A stretch of 64,000 nucleotides of DNA from Sphingobacterium thalpophilum (lineage in GTDB: Bacteria > Bacteroidota > Bacteroidia > Sphingobacteriales > Sphingobacteriaceae), in assembly GCF_038396785.1 (NCBI RefSeq), contig NZ_CP151087.1, positions 186,001-250,000 on the forward strand, written 5' to 3'. This document shows, one piece after another, positions 8,419-16,200 of this stretch. Position 1 is the first letter of the stretch, and every line of letters begins with the position of its first letter. A program made the position numbers and the translations under genes. The notes beneath the pieces were generated by a model that saw only the letters and a program-made list of their open reading frames with translations, was not told where the DNA came from and searched no databases.

Positions 8419-9153
8419 ATGCGTATCATACAAAAGCTTAGCACTTATTTAAACGAGAAATTCGATGGATTAGTTTTAATCGGTACCCTTTTGGCTCTTG
8501 TTATTAACGCCATGGGTTTTGAATTTTTTAATCAATATACTGCTTTGTTGTATGGACTGTTTTCGGGATTAATATTGGTTCTTTTTTTTAAAAATTGGCT
8601 TATTGATAATTTCTTCACCCTGTGGTCAACGGGATTTTTTACTTTTTGTATAGTTTTTGAATTTGCATTTATGCTATATGATCAGGTTCATCTGAAAGAT
8701 GATTGGTACTTTCTGCCGTGGGCGGTTCTGTTGGGTGGAGTTGTTGTGGTAGCCATTTCCATCTTAATCGTATTAAAAAAGATCACTCTTCGAAAGACAC
8801 CTTTGAAAGCGTTGTATATAAGTGCTATTTTTCTCTTTTCAACAGTCTATTCCTACGGGCTGCTATCTCTTATAAACATTTTTAATGCACGGCAAGTCGT
8901 TACATGGGAGCGTGCCAAGGTAGGTTTACCATCCTGGGTAATTACTTTTGGAGGAAATTACAATGATGCCGTATTTGAGAACAAAGAATGGGGAGGTCGG
9001 ATGATGAATCTATTTTTTATAAAATGGGAAGGTGATTTTCCGCATCCGCCAACGACTGCCGAAGTAAAAGTTTTTAAAGGCAACCTGGGAAAAGATTATA
9101 TGCTCAAAACGTATGATAAAGATGAAAAAAATGACGCAAGGCAAATCGACTAA
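8419..9153 (+). CDS. Polytopic membrane protein of unknown function
   Basis: A 244-residue protein that I do not recognise. The first 150 residues hold about five hydrophobic segments (around 17-35, 40-58, 66-84, 96-118 and 129-150). A soluble C-terminal part of about 90 residues follows, including WVITFGGNYNDAVFENKEWG. Its stop codon is followed after one base by the ATG of a cysteine-desulfurase homologue, so the two are almost certainly cotranscribed and possibly functionally linked. It lies just outside the right boundary of the transposon. Confidence 0.75.
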   Translation: MRIIQKLSTYLNEKFDGLVLIGTLLALVINAMGFEFFNQYTALLYGLFSGLILVLFFKNWLIDNFFTLWSTGFFTFCIVFEFAFMLYDQVHLKDDWYFLPWAVLLGGVVVVAISILIVLKKITLRKTPLKALYISAIFLFSTVYSYGLLSLINIFNARQVVTWERAKVGLPSWVITFGGNYNDAVFENKEWGGRMMNLFFIKWEGDFPHPPTTAEVKVFKGNLGKDYMLKTYDKDEKNDARQID

Positions 9154-9154
9154 C

Positions 9155-10297
9155 ATGGACAAAATTATATATCTTGACAACAACGCATCCACTCCAATGG
9201 ATCCTAGGGTCTTAGCTGAAATGATGCCCTATTTGACAGCCAACTATGGTAATGCAGCAAGTCCTCACAAGCTAGGTAAATATTTAGATACTGCGGTAGA
9301 GAAGAGCAGGAGAAAGATTGCTGATCTTATCGATACCAATGCAGAAGAGATTTTCTTCACAGCCGGTGCCACTGAAGCTATCAATATGGGATTACGTGGA
9401 TTAGTGAGGCCAGGGAAACAACATATTATAACTGTGCAGACCGAGCATCCAGCAGTATTGGAAACCTGTATGTGTCTTGAGGCCAGAGGTAATGCGGTTA
9501 CTTACCTCTCTGTAGATAGCGATGGATTGATAGATTTTGAGGAACTAGAGCTCGCCTTTACACCTTATACAGCTTTAGTGTGTGTGATGCACGTCAACCA
9601 TGACACTGGTGTGGTTCAGGACATAGAGCGAATTGCAGAAATAACGCATGCCCATGGCGCCTTTTTTATGACCGACGGAAGTCTGTCTGTCGGAAAACTG
9701 CCTGTCCGCGCGCGATCATTTATAGATATTCTCACTTTTTCTGCCCATAAATTTTATGGACCAACGGGTATGGGCGGCATTTATTTTAGTTCCGAAGTAC
9801 CCATGAAACCGCTTATCTTTTCTGGGGGACATGAAGGGGAGGCGAGAAGTGGTACACTTAATGTGCCGGGTATCGTTGGTATGGGCAAAGCCGCTGAACT
9901 CGCAGCTTTACAGATGAATGAAGACGAAGAACGCATTGGCAAACTACGTGATATCTTAGAACAACAATTATTGGCAATCGGAGGGACGAAATTAATAGGT
10001 TCTAAAACACACAGGATCTATACAACAAGTACTATTCGTTTTGATGGTATTAACAGCGAAAATATTGTTCAAAAACTCGATAATATATGTGTTTCCAACT
10101 GCTCAGTACTCAGTTATTTTGAAGCAGCACCTTCTCCTGTACTTCAAGCTATGGGATTGAGTAGGAATGAGGCATTTAATGCACTAAGATTTAGTTTAGG
10201 GCGTTTCACTACAGCAGAAGAAATCGGACAAACTGTGGAAGCTGTAAGCGAGATCATAAACCAATTGCACAACAATAAATCGCTATACCGAAATTAG
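9155..10297 (+). CDS. Cysteine desulfurase homologue (NifS/IscS class) with displaced active-site cysteine
   Basis: A 380-residue fold-type I PLP enzyme starting at ATG 9155, which follows the preceding stop by one base. Retained features are YLDNNASTP at the start, ATEAINMG, TEHPAVLETC, the PLP lysine in SAHKFYGP (Lys199), EARSGTLNVPG and a C-terminal RFSLGRFTT. In IscS the mobile loop reads SSGSACTS and the cysteine forms the persulfide. Aligned without gaps, the loop here reads SNCSVLSY, so Leu319 stands at the catalytic position and Cys316 lies three residues earlier. It is either a desulfurase with a shifted cysteine or a changed activity. No IscU or sulfur acceptor gene is nearby. Confidence 0.85.
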   Translation: MDKIIYLDNNASTPMDPRVLAEMMPYLTANYGNAASPHKLGKYLDTAVEKSRRKIADLIDTNAEEIFFTAGATEAINMGLRGLVRPGKQHIITVQTEHPAVLETCMCLEARGNAVTYLSVDSDGLIDFEELELAFTPYTALVCVMHVNHDTGVVQDIERIAEITHAHGAFFMTDGSLSVGKLPVRARSFIDILTFSAHKFYGPTGMGGIYFSSEVPMKPLIFSGGHEGEARSGTLNVPGIVGMGKAAELAALQMNEDEERIGKLRDILEQQLLAIGGTKLIGSKTHRIYTTSTIRFDGINSENIVQKLDNICVSNCSVLSYFEAAPSPVLQAMGLSRNEAFNALRFSLGRFTTAEEIGQTVEAVSEIINQLHNNKSLYRN

Positions 10298-10356
10298 GAT
10301 TTGAATAACATTTTCTAAGAAAGGAAAAGCTATTATCTCAAATAATCTAACGATCT

Positions 10357-11190
10357 TTACAATCGTTGACAAGATGTATATGTCTCTTGGGAGAAATGTT
10401 TTGTTATATCCAAAAATACTTCTCGATCGGCAATTGAGAATAAGAGCATTTCAGTATAGAAAAGTTGGTCGCATTTCTCTTTTTGTCCAACCCAAAGTCT
10501 TTTTGCTATCTCTTTAATGAGGCAATTGAGTGTTTGGTATGCTCGTTCTTTACTGATATATAACTCGTTGTCTATTTTGCTAATATACTTTTTGTTGCTT
10601 AGCGATGTTTTATCTGGAGCAACATATTTATGTACATATTTTAGTCTGATCAGCGTATCCATATTGAAAGCGGACATTTTAGAATTGCGGCCGTCTGGGA
10701 TTGGAAAAAATTTACGACCCGCATTTTGAGAGAGTAATATCCAATTTAGGGAGTAAGCAACACGAGAATCATAAATAATGCATTCTTCGGGGAACATATA
10801 TGCCGCAACTTTTGAGATACTGGCAATACGGTCAAATTTGGCTACTCGATTTTTGAGAAATTCCTGTATTAATAGTTTGGTACTTTCTTCATTTGCGGCT
10901 TTAATTCCACCCCATTCTTTAATAATCCACATTGTCAACTTATCAAACAATATGGTGTCATTGGTATGAGCATCAATTAAATGCGGACGCAAGATAGCTT
11001 TTAGTGTTACTTCTTTTTCATAGAAACTTTTACTATTTAGCTCATCTACCATTTCTTGCGCCAGTATTTGCAGAGGAATTAGTGCTGTTAGATTTGCATT
11101 CCAGTTGTAAAGTTCATTTAAATAGCCACACAATGGCTTTAAATAATTAACAATTTTATCGACATCAAAATTGGTCATGTTATCCTGCAT
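10357..11190 (-). CDS. Hypothetical protein, 277 residues
   Basis: I do not recognise this protein with certainty. It is soluble, mostly helical and lacks a signal peptide. The stretch SKVAAYMFPEECIIYDSRVA followed by YSLNWIL (around residues 125-155) resembles a motif in some HhH/OGG-like glycosylase-related and restriction-associated proteins, which is a weak hint only. It converges on the cysteine-desulfurase gene with a 59-bp gap. The ATG at 11190 is the first in frame; a second in-frame ATG lies four codons on. Confidence 0.6.
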   Translation of the reverse strand: MQDNMTNFDVDKIVNYLKPLCGYLNELYNWNANLTALIPLQILAQEMVDELNSKSFYEKEVTLKAILRPHLIDAHTNDTILFDKLTMWIIKEWGGIKAANEESTKLLIQEFLKNRVAKFDRIASISKVAAYMFPEECIIYDSRVAYSLNWILLSQNAGRKFFPIPDGRNSKMSAFNMDTLIRLKYVHKYVAPDKTSLSNKKYISKIDNELYISKERAYQTLNCLIKEIAKRLWVGQKEKCDQLFYTEMLLFSIADREVFLDITKHFSQETYTSCQRL

Positions 11191-11267
11191 ATAACGTTAA
11201 TATTTTAGTAGATTTCGAAAATAAAGTATTGACAGATATTCACGTTACGGAATACCGTAAAGCGAAA

Positions 11268-11768
11268 CTATTCTATTTCTTCATCAGGCTGTACTTCATC
11301 TTCAATATCTATTTCTTGTTCTTCATTAAAGTCTTCAGATATAGAGCTATCCGTGAACTGGCAATTTTTACCTAAAATAGTTACATTATACTCATAGCCT
11401 TTATCGCTTGTAAACGAACAAGCACCACTAGAAATGTCTTCCGAAATAAAATGAGACTCGTCCAGCCAACCACCATTTGGCCAATGTATAATAACTAAGT
11501 TGTCACTTTCCACCTCAATATTTAAGGTATATGTACTACTAGTTCCTGTATTTGGATTATAGTATTCTACGGATGCACAGTACATTCCATCTTTGTATTC
11601 ATATCCGTCATCATCTTTCTCGTCCTCGAGGATGTTCTGCTGTTCAGACTTTTCATAAAAAGAATTTGCGTTATCTTCGTTAGAGTTGACGTAGTATCTT
11701 TTATTTACGTCCGATTTACAGGATATAAATAAATAAATGCATATGATGAGAATAGCCCTAATAGTCAT
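11268..11768 (-). CDS. Small acidic lipoprotein of unknown function
   Basis: About 166 residues from ATG 11768. A TTG at 11789 would add seven residues and overlap the upstream stop. The N-terminus RAILIICIYLFISCKS is a lipoprotein signal with the lipobox cysteine at about residue 17. The rest is Asp/Glu-rich, especially the last 25 residues (EEQEIDIEDEVQPDEEIE). It is 17 bp downstream of another secreted small protein, likely in one transcript. Probably it sits in the inner or outer membrane facing the periplasm. The family is unknown to me. Confidence 0.65.
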   Translation of the reverse strand: MTIRAILIICIYLFISCKSDVNKRYYVNSNEDNANSFYEKSEQQNILEDEKDDDGYEYKDGMYCASVEYYNPNTGTSSTYTLNIEVESDNLVIIHWPNGGWLDESHFISEDISSGACSFTSDKGYEYNVTILGKNCQFTDSSISEDFNEEQEIDIEDEVQPDEEIE

Positions 11769-11785
11769 AGATCCTGTTTGCCTAA

Positions 11786-12106
11786 TCAATTACACATGCT
11801 TCTATCCACATAAGTCTTGTTGCCATTGGAGTTGATATAATAACAGCCTCCACGAGGGCCACGGATGTAATTTCTCGAAGAAGAACTACTTTTAGAAGAA
11901 TTTGTTCTGCGCGGCGAAGGGGAGTAGCTCGTACTTTTAAATTGATTGATATTTGATGATGTAGATTTGTCTTTTACATATTCCCAGGTTCCGTCGCTTT
12001 TTAATAATACCGTTTTTCCATCCGTCGTTGTTGCATACTTGTTTTGTGCGATTACGGGAAACGAGATTGTATACAGTAAAATAATAAACAGTACTTTTTT
12101 CATCAT
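11786..12106 (-). CDS. Secreted small protein with PBCV-basic-adaptor-like C-terminus
   Basis: About 106 residues with a cleavable signal peptide (KKVLFIILLYTISFPVIAQ). Next come the short repeat-like TTDGKTVLLKSDGTWEYV found in many Bacteroidota exported proteins, a Ser-rich linker, and a C-terminal module RGPRGGCYYINSNGNKTYV with a final Cys. That module matches the PBCV-specific basic adaptor domain. ATG 12106 is chosen because the signal peptide begins there. Upstream ATGs only add a non-hydrophobic stretch. Role is unknown. It probably forms an operon with the following lipoprotein. Confidence 0.7.
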   Translation of the reverse strand: MMKKVLFIILLYTISFPVIAQNKYATTTDGKTVLLKSDGTWEYVKDKSTSSNINQFKSTSYSPSPRRTNSSKSSSSSRNYIRGPRGGCYYINSNGNKTYVDRSMCN

Positions 12107-12266
12107 AGCTTTACGTGTTATATCTAATGAATTTTCAAACCGAGCAACTTTTAACAAAATTAAATCATTACCATATTTCAATGGCGCCTTGTTGAGTTTC
12201 AGTTCGAAAAGATACTTCGTGAATAAGTTAACACTGTCAATTTACAGTTTTTTATTCATAAGCTAA

Positions 12267-12461
12267 AAATTAAACTATCTAAAAAATGGAGTCTTAATTG
12301 TTGGTTGTGGGCCAAAACGGATTGAAACAATAGATGGAAAAAGATATGAAGTACAAAGCGTACCATCTTATAGTTTACGACTGGCTGTCCGAAGTCGAGA
12401 TCACTCGCTTAAAGACAAATTTGACACGAAGACAATTTCAAAAGAAGAATTTAATAGATAG
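12267..12461 (+). pseudogene. Open C-terminal-looking fragment without start codon
   Basis: A 64-codon open stretch on the plus strand, bounded by stops, encodes GVLIVGCGPKRIETIDGKRY then EVQSVPSYSLRLAVRSRD and ends TISKEEFNR. It has no ATG or plausible start. The composition looks like real coding sequence, so this is probably the tail of a degraded gene. The family is not recognised. Confidence 0.35.
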
Positions 12462-12515
12462 ATTATCTGCAATAGGATAGGAAAGGTTGATTTACTCAAT
12501 TAAATAAGGCCGAAG

Positions 12516-13142
12516 TTAGATCAAAGCAGCAATTACAGGCATATAAGTTGTGAACCATTCAGGTAATTCATCTTTTTCCACCGAATACTCTATTTTACCG
12601 TCGGATAATTTCAATAAAATGGTATGTTTAAGATCTGAAGTGTCAACAATAGTTAATTCATCGATGAAGTGAAAGTGATCGTTTAGCTTCTCAAGATTTC
12701 CAAAAAAATTATTTTCCAATGTTTGAGGATCTACATAATGTCCACCGTCAGTAACTCTTTCCGTTACACGGAACTGAGAAAGTTCGGTATTTTCTAAACC
12801 AAAAAACAATAAATATATTCTATAACCCGACTTCTTGAACAGCTTGGGCGTTTCCCAAGTTTCGTCATTTGTAAAATGTCCTTCATAGACGTAATCTAAC
12901 CGGTTTTCTAATGCATGTTTTGTCTGTTCTTCAAATTGCTGTACTACATAATCCAAAGCCTCTTTTCGAGCGTATTTTGCTGAAGGAACAATTTTTGGGA
13001 ATATCCGAGATAGTTCTTTCGTATAGAGTAAATCACCATCGAAAATAATATTATTACTCTTTATATGCTCTGGAAGATATTCTGCACCTAATGTAGATTT
13101 CCCGGCACCGTTAGAACCCGTTATTATGTAAAGATCAGGCAT
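12516..13142 (-). CDS. Zeta-toxin-family P-loop kinase-like protein
   Basis: A 208-residue protein with a Walker A motif ITGSNGAGKSTLGAEYL at residues 7-23. After it come DGDLLYTKELSRIFP, VYEGHFTNDETW and YRIYLLFFGLENTELSQFRV, then RVTDGGHYVD, the arrangement of zeta-toxin/PezT-like proteins. Classical zeta toxins phosphorylate UDP-N-acetylglucosamine and block wall synthesis. Many chromosomal relatives have unknown substrates. Its ATG overlaps the stop of the upstream 83-residue gene by one base (TAATG), the tight coupling typical of toxin-antitoxin pairs. Confidence 0.82.
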   Translation of the reverse strand: MPDLYIITGSNGAGKSTLGAEYLPEHIKSNNIIFDGDLLYTKELSRIFPKIVPSAKYARKEALDYVVQQFEEQTKHALENRLDYVYEGHFTNDETWETPKLFKKSGYRIYLLFFGLENTELSQFRVTERVTDGGHYVDPQTLENNFFGNLEKLNDHFHFIDELTIVDTSDLKHTILLKLSDGKIEYSVEKDELPEWFTTYMPVIAALI

Positions 13143-13393
13143 TAGTAAATATTGAGTTCTCTCAAGATATCTTTTGATTGACGAATATTAAATTCCTGTA
13201 CTACATCAAAAGATCGTTTATCAGAAGAAACAATCACAATTTTAACTAAATGATTTGGGTATTCGATGTAGCTTTGATTTTTGGGTAATTTGCTAGATCT
13301 TATTAAAAATGGTTGCCCTTTATCAAGCTTTTGTTTGCGCAACTTGAGAACAATGCTGTTGCTAACTTCTTTTAAGTGCTCTAAATTTCTCAT
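13142..13393 (-). CDS. Small protein coupled to the zeta-like toxin; candidate antitoxin
   Basis: An 83-residue, basic, mostly helical protein (LEHLKEVSNSIVLKLRKQ at the N-terminus, FNIRQSKDILRELNIY at the end). It precedes the zeta-like gene with a one-base overlap. It does not resemble the epsilon or PezA antitoxins that I know, and it has no evident helix-turn-helix. The antitoxin role rests on position and coupling only. Confidence 0.5.
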   Translation of the reverse strand: MRNLEHLKEVSNSIVLKLRKQKLDKGQPFLIRSSKLPKNQSYIEYPNHLVKIVIVSSDKRSFDVVQEFNIRQSKDILRELNIY

Positions 13394-13425
13394 AATACCA
13401 CATTAATACTATTCAAAAATAGTAA

Positions 13426-13551
13426 TTTTTAAGGAGAAAAGCAATTGTTCGACCAGTAGAAAATGACTCTTTTTGTGTTATTGCTAGCTATATTAAAGAA
13501 TTAAAATGCGATGAAATTCAGATCTTTATTACAATGACATATAAAAAATGA
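13426..13551 (+). pseudogene. Open fragment without start codon
   Basis: This 41-codon frame after a stop ends with PVENDSFCVIASYIKELKCD and EIQIFITMTYKK. It has a coding-like composition but no start apart from a late ATG. It is a probable remnant of a gene end, like the stretch at 12267-12461. Confidence 0.3.
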
Positions 13552-13577
13552 GAAACCCTAAATATCTTTACCGTATA

Positions 13578-13606
13578 CAATATTACTAATATTATTAGTA
13601 ATATTG
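13578..13606. promoter_or_regulatory. Perfect 29-bp palindrome (14-1-14) abutting a start codon
   Basis: CAATATTACTAATA, one T, then its exact reverse complement. It ends 4 bp before the ATG at 13611. It may be an operator for a dimeric repressor, or a hairpin hiding the ribosome binding site. Confidence 0.55.
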
Positions 13607-13610
13607 TAAA

Positions 13611-14078
13611 ATGAAACCGCTAGAAATCTTTTGCCGAAATCGGGTAATGTACGCTCAAATTACCGTGCATGATAAAAGCATGGGCATGAAAGATTATCAT
13701 CTTTACAACAAAAATGGTCTTGCTTTTTATGTTTTCAGGAAATCTCAGGGAGTGTGGGAACTGGCATTCGGTGTACTTGCCGATGACATCAAGGAAGCGT
13801 GCATTGACGCCCTTATACTTCGCTTTGATACGGATGTGCCTGAGTTGTTTTATCATCATGGAAAACGCCAGGTAGTGGAAGTTCGGGCCAAGAAATATAG
13901 CCTTTGGCATATATACCTCAATAATGCTTATGTAGGAAGTATTCAGTATGACACCTTCACTAAACAGTTCAATTACCACCTTGACGACAATGGCTTATTG
14001 ACCGATGATCACGTGCAAAAATATATAGCTATGATCCAACGTGGGGAATTAAAGTGGATAAAGGATGATATTCGATGA
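13611..14078 (+). CDS. Hypothetical protein, 155 residues
   Basis: No family recognised. It is a soluble alpha/beta protein without a signal peptide, with IEIFCRN-like start and KKYSLWHIYLNNAYVGSIQY around residues 97-116. Its stop overlaps the ATG of the next 74-residue gene by four bases (ATGA), so the two are translationally coupled. The perfect palindrome at 13578-13606 lies immediately upstream and probably governs expression of the pair. Confidence 0.6.
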   Translation: MKPLEIFCRNRVMYAQITVHDKSMGMKDYHLYNKNGLAFYVFRKSQGVWELAFGVLADDIKEACIDALILRFDTDVPELFYHHGKRQVVEVRAKKYSLWHIYLNNAYVGSIQYDTFTKQFNYHLDDNGLLTDDHVQKYIAMIQRGELKWIKDDIR

Positions 14079-14299
14079 AAAAGAATATAAGGTTCGAATG
14101 TGACGTGTGTGGTCAAAAGCAAGTGGTTGAGGTTTCTGTTTTGCATGGCGGTGGAACCTTGCAAATTATGATTGATCGGTTTTTTATAATGAATGTAGAT
14201 TTTCGCAATGGCGATTGGGTAATGCTATGTAACAATACAAGCTGGTTGACAACCGACGAACTTGTTATTATCCTCGATGAGTTGGGCTATGAGGAATAA
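14075..14299 (+). CDS. Hypothetical 74-residue protein coupled to the preceding gene
   Basis: Small protein with an N-terminal CDVCGQ pair of cysteines (residues 8 and 11), which might be half of a zinc site. No partner cysteines are visible except a single later Cys in MLCNNTSW. The C-terminus is acidic. The start overlaps the upstream stop as ATGA, and a stem-loop terminator follows 4 bp after the stop. Function is unknown. Confidence 0.55.
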   Translation: MKKNIRFECDVCGQKQVVEVSVLHGGGTLQIMIDRFFIMNVDFRNGDWVMLCNNTSWLTTDELVIILDELGYEE

Positions 14300-14302
14300 A
14301 AA

Positions 14303-14331
14303 AACCTTGAGTCTGGGAGGATCTCAAGGTT
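14303..14331 (+). terminator. Stem-loop terminator after the small gene pair
   Basis: AACCTTGAG and CTCAAGGTT make a perfect 9-bp stem with an 11-nt loop. The T-run after it is poor on the plus strand. An A-run precedes it, so it could also stop leftward transcription. Confidence 0.55.
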
Positions 14332-14776
14332 CCTAATTACAACCTATTTTTGAAAAGTACTATTAATACAATATCGAAACCTGTTTGGTTTTAAAAAAAT
14401 TATTTCTAGCTATTGAGCACGGAGTACTAGCTTTCAAAAAGTTTTCTGTTACCGGATTTTTGACTATAGATGATCTAAGCACCAAAAAATATTTTACATT
14501 GACGGATCAGGTGTGGACGATCATGGAAGAACTTTTTGATAATAGAATGCTGTCATTATCGAGACAGGGGTTGATCTGGAGTGTTCGTGAACATGATAAT
14601 AATATTTGATGCAATAAACTAGCATTCCGGAATGAAAGTATTATCGGGAAGGAACTTTTGAACAACATATTCAAACAAATGAATAATTATTATCTGTGGG
14701 ATTTACATACAATTAAACCAAAGAATGAAAGCAATTCACAACCTATGTAGTGGCCATTAATATAAACCCTATAATG
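14332..14776. other. 445-bp stretch without a supported gene
   Basis: It contains a TTG-started frame (14385-14609, 74 codons, TLTDQVWTIMEELFDNRM) with some coding character but no recognisable family or start signal, and shorter frames beyond. Most likely gene debris or spacer in the AT-rich islet. Confidence 0.4.
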
Positions 14777-14803
14777 AGTCCAGCCGAATCTATCAGCTGG
14801 ACT
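14777..14803 (-). terminator. Stem-loop downstream of the LicD/double-glycine operon
   Basis: AGTCCAGC and GCTGGACT form a perfect 8-bp stem with an 11-nt loop, just past the stop at 14811 of the last leftward gene. The T-run is weak. Confidence 0.5.
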
Positions 14804-14810
14804 TTAGTAT

Positions 14811-15224
14811 TTATCTCTTCAAAGCTTTCTCCTTTTCCTTTTCTTTAAGCATCCAGTTTCGGAGCTTTTCCTCTCTTTCAGGACTGATGCGTTTTAGAAC
14901 GATTACTCCTTGAAGATTCTGAGTTCGGTTTTCTGTAAACCTATCGAATTCGACTGTAATATCATATGCTAGATGATTCCATTTTGGTGAAGTGAGACTG
15001 TCAAATGGAACTCTGAATATGGAGTCTGCCTCCTGAACATAAACCAGTTTAGCCCAATTGACTGATGTCCTACTTGGAACACCAGACATCATTGCAACAT
15101 CACGGAGATCCAAATGTATTTTTTCGACCAAAGTCTGTAGTATCGATAAGTCCTTTTCTTTTTTTTGACTGTAGGCAGATGTTAAAAAACAAATACCCAA
15201 AATTGTTAAAATGTTATTCTTCAT
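14811..15224 (-). CDS. Small secreted protein at the end of the double-glycine-protein operon
   Basis: A 137-residue protein with an N-terminal signal peptide (NILTILGICFLTSAYSQ, cleavage near residue 19-20) and a mature domain with YDITVEFDRFTENRTQNLQG. The C-terminal 20 residues are strongly charged (KEKEKEKALKR). The family is not recognised. It starts 10 bp after the stop of the double-glycine protein, so it belongs to the same transcript. A periplasmic partner, such as an immunity protein or chaperone of the exported protein, would fit the position, but this is speculation. Confidence 0.6.
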   Translation of the reverse strand: MKNNILTILGICFLTSAYSQKKEKDLSILQTLVEKIHLDLRDVAMMSGVPSRTSVNWAKLVYVQEADSIFRVPFDSLTSPKWNHLAYDITVEFDRFTENRTQNLQGVIVLKRISPEREEKLRNWMLKEKEKEKALKR

Positions 15225-15234
15225 TTGTTATCAA

Positions 15235-16200
15235 TTAATTGGGGTTAGAGGATACGCCATGGATCGGACAGTTTTTCCCGTCGCCTAAGTTTGCGTATGG
15301 TTTGATCGTTTGTGGTTGACCATCGGCGCCCGTCACTGTGATAGTTTGGTTTTTTACCCAGGTTTCATTTATTTCAACAGGTGGATTACCAAAGGTTGCA
15401 TAATTATTTGCAAATGCGAAAGCTTCAACTTCATCCTCGATACCGTATTTAAGTTTTATTTCATTATCAAACATGTTAAAACCGATCCTGCCATCTAAAA
15501 ATTGCTCAACATGCTTTAATTCATGAGCTAATACTTCATTAAAAGCGGCATAGTTTAAATCACCCTTCTTATGAAGGAGGATTTCGGTGCCGGCAAGATA
15601 TTCATCCTTTTTATAAACCAATTCGGACTGATCCATTGTAATTTTCACATCTTTGTTTCCGCTGAGGGATGTATAGGCTGCGCTGCCATCGGCATCTCCA
15701 AAGTTGATCACCAGATTAAAATTAGAACTCTCGATCCTGTTAAAAATCTGATTCAGTCCATTTAACGTGTCTTTGAATGCCTGGTTTGTATTTGGGTTAT
15801 TTAGATCAGCAGTTATTGCACTTCTAAAAGTACCCAAATGATTAGAATAGTCAACAATCCCTCCGGAACCTAGTCCCACAATTCCTTTTGTACAGGTACA
15901 TTTCGGTTGTTCTTCTTCATCATTGGAGCCACTATCGCCACCGTGATCATCGCCGTCCCAGTCTTCATCCCATTCATCATCCCATGGATCTTCCGGGCCG
16001 TCATCACCGCCATCATCCCAATTGTCATCGTCACCACCACTATCCGGGGGATATACATCGATTTCCGGGCCTTCGGTTTCCCATGCGATATCACTGTCAC
16101 CACCTTTTAATTTAAATAGCTCATTCTCGGGTAATAGGTCGACATCGCTTGCAATGTCAAAAAAATTCAAAATAGGCTTTCTTTTCATATTTCCATTCAT
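15235..16200 (-). CDS. Double-glycine-leader exported protein with acidic linker and HExxH metallopeptidase-like domain
   Basis: A 321-residue protein. Residues 1-34 form a leader ending LLPENELFKLKGG, the classic site cut after Gly-Gly by C39 peptidase-containing exporters. Residues about 35-97 are an extraordinary Asp/Glu/Gly/Trp tract, and KCTCTKG follows. The C-terminal 200 residues form a globular domain with LAHELKHVEQFLDG near residue 230 and IEDEVEAFAFANNYA about 25 residues on. This is the HExxH-plus-downstream-Glu pattern of gluzincin-type zinc peptidases, and it is reminiscent of DUF4157-type domains. The ATG overlaps the upstream LicD stop (ATGA). It is probably a secreted toxin or enzyme, modified by the upstream genes (inference). 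Confidence 0.7.
   Translation of the reverse strand: MNGNMKRKPILNFFDIASDVDLLPENELFKLKGGDSDIAWETEGPEIDVYPPDSGGDDDNWDDGGDDGPEDPWDDEWDEDWDGDDHGGDSGSNDEEEQPKCTCTKGIVGLGSGGIVDYSNHLGTFRSAITADLNNPNTNQAFKDTLNGLNQIFNRIESSNFNLVINFGDADGSAAYTSLSGNKDVKITMDQSELVYKKDEYLAGTEILLHKKGDLNYAAFNEVLAHELKHVEQFLDGRIGFNMFDNEIKLKYGIEDEVEAFAFANNYATFGNPPVEINETWVKNQTITVTGADGQPQTIKPYANLGDGKNCPIHGVSSNPN

Noticed and set aside
9155..10297. DndA-type (phosphorothioation) cysteine desulfurase
   Set aside because: No dndB-E or related genes are nearby and the catalytic cysteine is not in the usual place.
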